Translations under genes and position numbers: made by a program | The notes under the pieces: model-generated | Seen by the model: the letters and a program-made list of their open reading frames with translations, nothing else | Databases searched by the model: none | What the model was told of the DNA's origin: nothing | Part shown: positions 1-4,599 of the stretch, piece after piece | Layout of the letters: every line of letters starts with the position of its first letter | Position numbering within the stretch: position 1 is the first letter of the stretch | Assembly: GCA_037131165.1 (NCBI GenBank) | Contig: JBAXRO010000095.1 | Location: forward strand, 1 to 5,918 | Origin: WLNJ01 sp037131165 | GTDB lineage: Bacteria; Actinomycetota; Thermoleophilia; Solirubrobacterales; Solirubrobacteraceae | Reading direction: 5' to 3' | DNA length: 5,918 bases

Positions 1-1328
1 CCGAGCTCTTCGGCCCTGAATCCGGACGAGTCGGCTGCCACGAGGAACAGCGATGAGCCGGGCTTGGCCTTCTCGAAAGGAGCGAGCCCGAGCTCGCTGG
101 CGTAGAGCAGCGAGGAGCGTTCAGCCCCGCTGAGGTGGATCGCGAGGTCTTGGTTCAGAGGTGCCCCCTTCGAGTAGTCGACCTGGAGGGTTCGATCGCC
201 CGGGTCCCAGCCGCGCGAGATGGCAGCGGCTACCGCGGACATATTCGGCCGGTTGAAGTCGCGTAGTTCCCGGAACGACCCGAACAGAAGGCCGCCCGAG
301 ACCAGCACCGCGGAGAGCAGCGCCCATCTGAGCGGCGCCCGCGAGATCGGGATCGCAGCGAGAACTGCCACGGCGGGCAGCGAACAGATCAGATTGCGTG
401 AGAGCAGCAGTGACTTGCCGGGTTCGAGGCTGAGCAGGATCAGGCCGAAGGGCGTCGCCAACGCCATCGCCACGAGCAGCAAGGTCTCGGCCCGCAGGCC
501 TGGCTCTCGCTCCTGTCCCTCGGTCTGTCGGGCGATCGCGAATCCGATCGCGATCGCGAATCCGATGGCGATCATCGCGAGGCCCGGCAGGCCGGGGATC
601 CCTGTCAGGGATGTGTCGTTGAACTTCGAGCCGAGCGGGTAGCCGATCAGCGAGCGCGAGGTGATCCTCGCCAGCGTGTCGATCGCCAACGGTGCGAGGG
701 CGGCAATTCGGCGAGCCTCGTCCCCGGAGTTGCCCCACTGGGTGATGAGAGCGGGGATCCACCAAGCCACCGACACCACCACTCCCAGGCACGACAGGGC
801 GAGCGCTCGGCGCGCATCCGGCCGGGTAGCCGCCACCCACGCGACCGAGGCGAGCAGCACGAACACGCTCGTGTAGTGCGTCAGGAGCGCGAGGGCCGTC
901 AGCAGCACCCAGCCGATCCAGCGCAACTTCCCGCTCCGCTCCAGCGCTGCGAGCAGCATCACGACGCTCGCGCAAGAGAGCAGGGCTGCGAGCGAGTAGG
1001 AGCGCGACTCGATCCCGTAGAAGAGCAGGAACGGGCTGCAGGCCACCAAGGCTGCCGCGACCACGCCGCAGGCCGGTCCCACGCACCTGCGACCGAGAAG
1101 AGCCACGGTCGGCACGAGAGCCGCGCCTGCCAGCACGGAAGGAAGCCTCATCCACGGGTCGGCCGGGCCGAGTCGCGTCGCGAGCCAGCCGAGGACGAAA
1201 CCGACCGGAGGGGTCTTCTCGGCGTTGACGACGAGATCCCACTTCTCGGTGGTCGAGAAGTCCGAAACCCGCTTGAAGACCACTTCGGGAGGAAGCGGGC
1301 TTTGGACTGTTCCGGATGCCTTGGCCAT
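1..1328 (-). CDS. GT39/PMT-like multi-pass membrane glycosyltransferase, 3'-partial and short at the N-terminus
   Basis: An uninterrupted minus-strand frame of 442 codons starts at the ATG at 1328-1326 and runs off the left edge, so the C-terminus is missing. The protein is strongly hydrophobic, with helices near residues 62-80, 86-104, 111-129, 136-166, 174-195, 247-266, 281-300, 313-328 and 334-350. GT39/ArnT-type landmarks are visible: a TPPVGF segment (39-44) followed by RLPSVLAG (61-68), SPFLLFYGIESRSYSL (98-113) resembling the family's 'sP..l.ys.eaR.Yal' element, LTHYTS (149-154), and SLLLSRNL (306-313) before a late helix. Such proteins transfer sugars from polyprenyl-phosphate carriers to lipids or proteins outside the membrane. 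The usual first helix and the following Asp-Glu loop motif, which binds metal and substrate in this class, are absent. An in-frame TAA at 1349-1347 lies only seven codons upstream, so no longer start exists. No strong Shine-Dalgarno is seen. It is divergent from the ABC operon, and no functional link is evident. The class is fairly secure; donor and acceptor are unknown. Confidence 0.8.
   Translation of the reverse strand, partial: MAKASGTVQSPLPPEVVFKRVSDFSTTEKWDLVVNAEKTPPVGFVLGWLATRLGPADPWMRLPSVLAGAALVPTVALLGRRCVGPACGVVAAALVACSPFLLFYGIESRSYSLAALLSCASVVMLLAALERSGKLRWIGWVLLTALALLTHYTSVFVLLASVAWVAATRPDARRALALSCLGVVVSVAWWIPALITQWGNSGDEARRIAALAPLAIDTLARITSRSLIGYPLGSKFNDTSLTGIPGLPGLAMIAIGFAIAIGFAIARQTEGQEREPGLRAETLLLVAMALATPFGLILLSLEPGKSLLLSRNLICSLPAVAVLAAIPISRAPLRWALLSAVLVSGGLLFGSFRELRDFNRPNMSAVAAAISRGWDPGDRTLQVDYSKGAPLNQDLAIHLSGAERSSLLYASELGLAPFEKAKPGSSLFLVAADSSGFRAEEL
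532..567. repeat. 18-bp in-frame tandem duplication inside the glycosyltransferase gene
   Basis: Two adjacent copies of GCGATCGCGAATCCGATC (532-549) and GCGATCGCGAATCCGATG (550-567) differ only at the last base. The period is a multiple of three, so on the minus strand the repeat encodes IGFAIA twice in a row (residues 255-266), all within one predicted membrane helix. Each copy contains the 8-bp palindrome GCGATCGC. Confidence 0.85.
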
Positions 1329-1419
1329 ATCACCAGGGTATACGGGTTACCAACCCGGGACGGATGATTCCCAGTCCACGGCGAACCCCGCGGTCGCCTC
1401 TGGCGCTTTACTTGTCGCG
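1329..1419. promoter_or_regulatory. Divergent intergenic region, probable promoter and operator zone
   Basis: These 91 bases separate the minus-strand glycosyltransferase start from the preferred permease start, and the four-gene operon has no other gap in which to be controlled. The region is less GC-rich than its flanks and holds a palindromic GTATAC (1338-1343) abutting an inverted repeat. A weak candidate plus-strand promoter is TTGGAC (1302-1307) with CCATAT (1325-1330) 17 bases downstream. A weak minus-strand -10 could be TATACC, read from 1341 to 1336. Neither is convincing, since actinobacterial promoters are hard to call by eye. The CUGAGA-type core and other conserved blocks of a TPP riboswitch were not found. 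Confidence 0.4.
1343..1357. repeat. Inverted repeat CGGGTT-ACC-AACCCG, candidate operator
   Basis: The sequence CGGGTTACCAACCCG has perfect 6-bp arms around a 3-base centre and sits 14 bases upstream of the glycosyltransferase start codon in the divergent region. The size and symmetry suit the half-sites of a dimeric repressor. As RNA, the 3-base loop with 6-bp arms could form a small hairpin, but no U-tract follows, so it is not a recognisable terminator. The minus-strand TAA that closes the glycosyltransferase frame falls inside it. Confidence 0.45.
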
Positions 1420-2172
1420 ATGGCCGCCTTGCTGATCCTGATCGGGCTGTTGCTGCTTTGGCAGGGCATCGCCGTGTCCGTCGGCCCTGGCGCTGACATC
1501 CTGCCATCACCGCTGCGGGTCATCGAGCAGGGATGGGGCGACCGCTCCGACCTGTGGGCAAACACGCTCCCGACGATCGGGGCCACCGCGGTCGGCTTTG
1601 CCTGCTCGCTCGCGCTCGCGTTCCTGCTGTCGATCGTCATCGACCGCTTCCACCCGGCAAGACGGTCGTTGATGCCGGTCCTCGTGACGAGCCAGACGCT
1701 TCCTCTGATCGTCCTCGCACCCCTGGTCGTCGTGTGGTTCGGCTTCGGGCTGATGCCGAAGGTGATCCTGATCGTGCTCGTCACCTTCTTCCCGCTGACA
1801 CTCGCTCTGGTCGAGGGCTACGCCGCGACGAACGCCACCTCGGAAGCCCTGTTCCGCTCATTCGGCGCTGGCTGGTGGCAGACGTTCAGGCGCCTTCGCC
1901 TGCCCACCGCCCTTCCGTTCTTCTTCGCCGGGCTGCGGATCGCGATCACTTACGCGGTCGTCGGAGCGGTCTTTGCCGAGTACGCCGGCTCTGAGCAGGG
2001 CCTCGGGATCTATATGCAGAACGCAAAGAACTCGTTCCGCACCGACCTCGTCCTCGCTGCCGTGATGGTCATCGCGACGATCACGCTCACTCTCTTCGCC
2101 CTGACCTACCTGCTTGAGCGCTGGGCAATGCCCTGGGCCCGCGAACGCAAGGCAGGAGGCGTGACGGCATGA
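1420..2172 (+). CDS. ABC importer permease, ThiX/SsuC/TauC type
   Basis: This is the transmembrane subunit of an importer that pairs with the downstream ATPase and binding protein. From the ATG at 1420 it is 250 residues, the usual size for the family. Hydrophobic segments lie near residues 2-19, 50-74, 85-108, 113-133, 166-189 and 208-232. LPSPLRV (28-34) after the first helix is typical of this permease group. The cytoplasmic EAA-like loop that docks on the ATPase covers about 140-172, with G149, LP (161-162) and GLRIA (171-175). The start is uncertain. No ATG, GTG or TTG occurs in frame between 1324 and 1419, ATG 1420 lacks a good Shine-Dalgarno, and the hydrophobic run appears to begin about 9 residues earlier. 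A TTG at 1321 would add 33 residues but would overlap the divergent gene by 8 bp; a TTG at 1225 would overlap it by about 100 bp. The stop overlaps the next start as ATGA. Class secure, cargo inferred only. Confidence 0.88.
   Translation: MAALLILIGLLLLWQGIAVSVGPGADILPSPLRVIEQGWGDRSDLWANTLPTIGATAVGFACSLALAFLLSIVIDRFHPARRSLMPVLVTSQTLPLIVLAPLVVVWFGFGLMPKVILIVLVTFFPLTLALVEGYAATNATSEALFRSFGAGWWQTFRRLRLPTALPFFFAGLRIAITYAVVGAVFAEYAGSEQGLGIYMQNAKNSFRTDLVLAAVMVIATITLTLFALTYLLERWAMPWARERKAGGVTA
2154..2159 (+). promoter_or_regulatory. Ribosome binding site of the ABC ATPase
   Basis: AGGAGG lies inside the end of the permease gene, 9 bases before the ATG at 2169. It is the strongest Shine-Dalgarno in the operon and fixes the ATPase start at the 4-nt overlap with the permease stop. 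Confidence 0.75.
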
Positions 2173-2942
2173 GCCTCGCCGCCCCGCGCACCGACCTCGC
2201 ACTCTCGGTCAGCGACCTCTGCCTGACCATCGGACAGACGACAGTCCTCGACGGGCTCTCGTTCGACGTCAGGGCCGGGGAGTTCGTCTCGATCGTCGGC
2301 CCGAGCGGGTCGGGCAAGTCCACGACGCTCGGGGTCCTGACGGGCGAGCTGGAGCCCGACTCCGGGACGATCGAAGTCGGCGCCGGGAGCGGCGGTGCGC
2401 GCTCCGACGAGTTCGCCTGGATGCCCCAGAGCGACTCGCTGCTCCCGTGGCGTCGGACGATCGACAACGCGACCCTCGGACTGGAAATCGCCGGAGTCGA
2501 CAGGTCTGCGGCCCGAGCGGCGGTGGAGCCGCTGATCGAGCCGTTCGGGCTGAAGGGATTCGAGCGGGCCTGGCCCCACGAGCTCTCCGGCGGGATGAGG
2601 CAGCGGGTGGCCCTGTTGCGAACGGTCGCGCTGGGGCGCCCCCTGCTGCTGCTCGACGAGCCGTTCGGCGCCCTCGACGCCCTGACCCGCTCGCAGATGC
2701 AGGTCTGGCTCGAAGGGATCTGGAGGGAGTTCGGCTGGACGGTGCTGCTGATCACCCACGACGTCCGCGAGGCCGTACTCCTTTCCGACCGCGTGCTGGT
2801 TTACTCCCAGCGCCCAGCCCGAACAGTCGAGGAGATCGAAGTGAACCTGCCCCGCCCCCGCCGCCCCGAGATGATCGCCGACCCGCGTTGCGCCGAGCTC
2901 GAGGCCGGCCTGATCGCCACCCTGACGCAGGGCTCACAATGA
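2169..2942 (+). CDS. ABC importer ATP-binding subunit, SsuB/TauB/ThiZ type
   Basis: The 257-residue protein is the cytoplasmic motor that hydrolyses ATP to drive the neighbouring permease. All hallmark motifs are intact: Walker A GPSGSGKST (44-52), Q-loop Q87 in MPQSDSLLPWRR (85-96), signature LSGGMRQR (139-146), Walker B LLLLDEP (159-165), D-loop GALD (167-170) and switch histidine H197 in LLITHDVREA (193-202). The LLPWRR after the Q-loop and PFGALDA after Walker B are typical of the nitrate/sulfonate/taurine/thiamine-precursor importer group. The length is normal for stand-alone ATPases of this group, with no regulatory C-terminal domain. Both ends use 4-nt ATGA overlaps with the permease and the binding protein, implying coupled translation and balanced subunit supply. 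The assignment as an ATPase is secure; cargo depends on the binding protein. Confidence 0.95.
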   Translation: MSLAAPRTDLALSVSDLCLTIGQTTVLDGLSFDVRAGEFVSIVGPSGSGKSTTLGVLTGELEPDSGTIEVGAGSGGARSDEFAWMPQSDSLLPWRRTIDNATLGLEIAGVDRSAARAAVEPLIEPFGLKGFERAWPHELSGGMRQRVALLRTVALGRPLLLLDEPFGALDALTRSQMQVWLEGIWREFGWTVLLITHDVREAVLLSDRVLVYSQRPARTVEEIEVNLPRPRRPEMIADPRCAELEAGLIATLTQGSQ

Positions 2943-3985
2943 GGCTGCGCAGCGCTCCAGCCGCTCTCGCCGTCGCCCTTGTCGCCGCTGTCGCAGTTGG
3001 CTGTGGCGGCTCGGAGTCGGCCTCGACCACCAAGCCCCAGGGCCCGGCGAAGCCGGTCTCGATCGCCCTGTCGTGGTCGCCCAACACCGACTACACCGGC
3101 ATCTACGTCGCTGAGAAGCGAGGCCTCTACCGCGACGCCGGGATCAAGCTCAAGGTGCTTCCCTACGCCTCGACCCTGCCCGAGACGCTCGTCGCTGCCG
3201 GCAAGGCCGACCTCGGATTCTCGTACCAGGCAGGCCTCGCCTACGCGAGGGCCGGTGGCAAGGACCTCGTAGCGATCTTCGCCCCGCACCAGAAGGGCAC
3301 CTACGCGATCGGCGTCAGCGCCGACCGCAACGACATCAAGTCGCCGAAGGACCTCGACGGCAAGATCTACGCGGGCTTCGGCACTCCCGACGAGCTGCCC
3401 CTGCTCAAGCAGGTGATCCGCGCCGACGGCGGCAAGGGCGACTTCCGCTCCGTGACCCTCGACACCGCGGCCTACCAAGCCGTCCGAGCAGGCAAGGCCG
3501 ACTTCACGATCCCGGTGACGACCTGGGAGGGAGTCGAGGCCAAGAGCGTCGGCAAGCCGATGAAGTACTTCAAGCCCGAGGACTACGGCTTCCCTGAGCA
3601 GTACTCGAGCCTGATCGTCGCGAGCGGACCGTGGCTCGAAGCTACCCCGGAACTCGCCAAGGCGTTCGTGACCGCCACCGAGCAGGGCTACCGGTGGGCG
3701 GCCGAGAACCCGGCCAAGGCGGCCGCGATGATGATCGCCGCCAACCCGGGGGTCTTCAAGAACCCGTCCGTGGTCCAGCAGAGCCAGAAGCTGCTCGCCG
3801 ACGGCGGCTACACCGTCGGGCCGGATGGTGAGGTCGGGGTCCAGAGCGGCGAGCGTTGGCAGAAGTACGGGAACTTCCTGTTCGCCAACGGCCTCTTGAC
3901 CGGGGCCGACGGCAAGCCGCTGAAGACCGAACCGAACTGGTCGGAGTACTTCACGAACGCCTACCTGGCAAAGCCGCGCGGTTGA
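2939..3985 (+). CDS. Substrate-binding lipoprotein, NMT1/THI5-like (ThiY- or RibY-like)
   Basis: The 348-residue protein starts at the ATG overlapping the ATPase stop, with a modest CAGGG (2928-2932) six bases before it. A basic start (MRLR), a hydrophobic stretch (about 7-20) and a lipobox AVGC predict cleavage before Cys22, lipid attachment, and anchoring outside the membrane. The low-complexity linker GGSESASTTKPQG follows, then the mature domain. SWSPNTDYTGIYVAEKRGLY (45-64) matches the pattern at the start of NMT1/THI5-family binding proteins. DIKSPKDLDGK (132-142), AGKADF (185-190) and EDYGFPEQY (214-222) are further landmarks. In this family PNT-x-x-TG and YGxPxxY are typical of proteins that bind the pyrimidine precursor of thiamine (ThiY) and relatives such as riboflavin-binding RibY. 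A frame open upstream to 2447 overlaps the ATPase in another frame and is rejected because it would lack the signal peptide. Ligand: thiamine pyrimidine precursor most likely, riboflavin or another aromatic compound possible. Confidence 0.9.
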   Translation: MRLRSAPAALAVALVAAVAVGCGGSESASTTKPQGPAKPVSIALSWSPNTDYTGIYVAEKRGLYRDAGIKLKVLPYASTLPETLVAAGKADLGFSYQAGLAYARAGGKDLVAIFAPHQKGTYAIGVSADRNDIKSPKDLDGKIYAGFGTPDELPLLKQVIRADGGKGDFRSVTLDTAAYQAVRAGKADFTIPVTTWEGVEAKSVGKPMKYFKPEDYGFPEQYSSLIVASGPWLEATPELAKAFVTATEQGYRWAAENPAKAAAMMIAANPGVFKNPSVVQQSQKLLADGGYTVGPDGEVGVQSGERWQKYGNFLFANGLLTGADGKPLKTEPNWSEYFTNAYLAKPRG

Positions 3986-4557
3986 GCGGATCGGCGGCAG
4001 CCGAGCCCCACTTCGACCCCGGGACGGTCGAGCGGATAGCAGCGCTTCTGGCAGCGTCGGAGCCGTCCGCCGGCCGGACCCGCGTGCTCGCGATCGACGG
4101 CCGATCGGGAGCAGGGAAGTCGAGCCTCGCCGCTCAGGTGGCGTCGCTGATCGAGGCCCCGGTCGTCTCGCTCGAGTACCTCTACGGAGGCTGGGGAGAT
4201 TTGGCCGGCGGTGTAGAGCGGTTGCGGGCGGCCGTCCTCGAGCCGCTCGCCCGCGGGGACCTTGCGGCGATCCCCCAGTTCGACTGGATGGCAAACTCGT
4301 GGGGTACGCCGTTCGAGTTGGACCCGCCCGGCGTCCTCGTCGTCGAGGGGGTCGGCTCGCTCGCCCCGTCGCCATCGGCGCTCGTCGGGGTCGGGGTCTG
4401 GCTCGAGGCCCCGGAGGAGGTCCGCCGCAGGCGCGCCGAGCTTCGCGACGGCGGAGCCTTCGCTTCCTTCTGGGATCAGTGGGCCGCCCAGGAGGACGAG
4501 CTGCTCGCCCTCGGCCACCCTGCCGACCGCGCCGATCTCGTCCTGATCAGTGGCTGA
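3982..4557 (+). CDS. Small P-loop kinase-like protein (uridine-kinase-like family), co-translated with the importer
   Basis: From a TTG start overlapping the binding-protein stop as TTGA, this encodes 191 residues. Walker A GRSGAGKS (40-47) follows a hydrophobic strand (RVLAIDG). Further elements are a strand plus LEYLYGGW (64-71), QFDW (99-102), a Walker-B-like VLVVEGVG (118-125), an arginine-rich lid-like helix (RRRRAELRDG, 148-157) and WDQWAAQED (164-172) near the C-terminus. The order resembles small actinobacterial P-loop proteins usually labelled uridine kinase or ATP-binding protein. As I recall the family, the segment at 64-71 normally reads like MDDLYPGW, so two acidic residues would be Glu and Tyr here. 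A frame open upstream to 3856 lies over the binding-protein gene and is not needed. No Shine-Dalgarno is seen, which fits reinitiation after the binding protein. It may phosphorylate the imported compound or act as an unrelated nucleotide kinase; the substrate is unknown. Confidence 0.78.
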   Translation: MSGSAAAEPHFDPGTVERIAALLAASEPSAGRTRVLAIDGRSGAGKSSLAAQVASLIEAPVVSLEYLYGGWGDLAGGVERLRAAVLEPLARGDLAAIPQFDWMANSWGTPFELDPPGVLVVEGVGSLAPSPSALVGVGVWLEAPEEVRRRRAELRDGGAFASFWDQWAAQEDELLALGHPADRADLVLISG

Positions 4558-4587
4558 AGCGAGGACCGAGGCGGAGTTGGATCGCGT

Positions 4588-4594
4588 AAGGTGA
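4588..4594 (+). promoter_or_regulatory. Ribosome binding site of isocitrate dehydrogenase
   Basis: AAGGTGA lies 5 bases before the ATG at 4600, in the 42-bp gap after the kinase-like gene. It decides the start among nearby candidates. The gap shows no clear terminator or promoter, so the dehydrogenase may be read from the operon or from a promoter within the upstream gene. Confidence 0.65.
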
Positions 4595-4599
4595 GCGCC

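Noticed and set aside
532..557. GCGATCGC octamers as a special site such as an uptake or HIP1-like element
   Set aside because: They occur only through the local 18-bp duplication, and GATCG-rich words are common in this high-GC sequence, so no special role can be supported.
121..1242. Long minus-strand open frame of 373 codons within the glycosyltransferase region
   Set aside because: It is in a different frame from the membrane protein, encodes an Arg/Gly-rich sequence with no helices or motifs, and is a high-GC shadow.
1329..1419. TPP or FMN riboswitch ahead of the vitamin-importer-like operon
   Set aside because: None of the conserved blocks, such as CUGAGA or the ACC-GAUCUGGAUAAUACC-type core, could be found, and the region is shorter than a typical full aptamer plus expression platform.
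2447..2938. Upstream in-frame extension of the binding protein by 164 codons
   Set aside because: It lies over the ATPase in another frame, has shadow-like composition, and would bury the signal peptide and lipobox. The ATG at 2939 forms the operon's 4-nt overlap.
3856..3981. Longer N-terminus for the kinase-like protein
   Set aside because: The extra 42 codons overlap the binding-protein gene out of frame and look like shadow sequence. The TTG at 3982 keeps the overlap pattern of the operon.
2801..4375. Minus-strand open frame of 524 codons opposite the binding protein and kinase-like gene
   Set aside because: Its composition is the antisense reflection of high-GC coding DNA. The plus-strand genes carry clear motifs throughout.
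4558..4599. Terminator between the kinase-like gene and isocitrate dehydrogenase
   Set aside because: The 42-bp gap has no stem-loop with a T-tract. Only the ribosome binding site can be supported.
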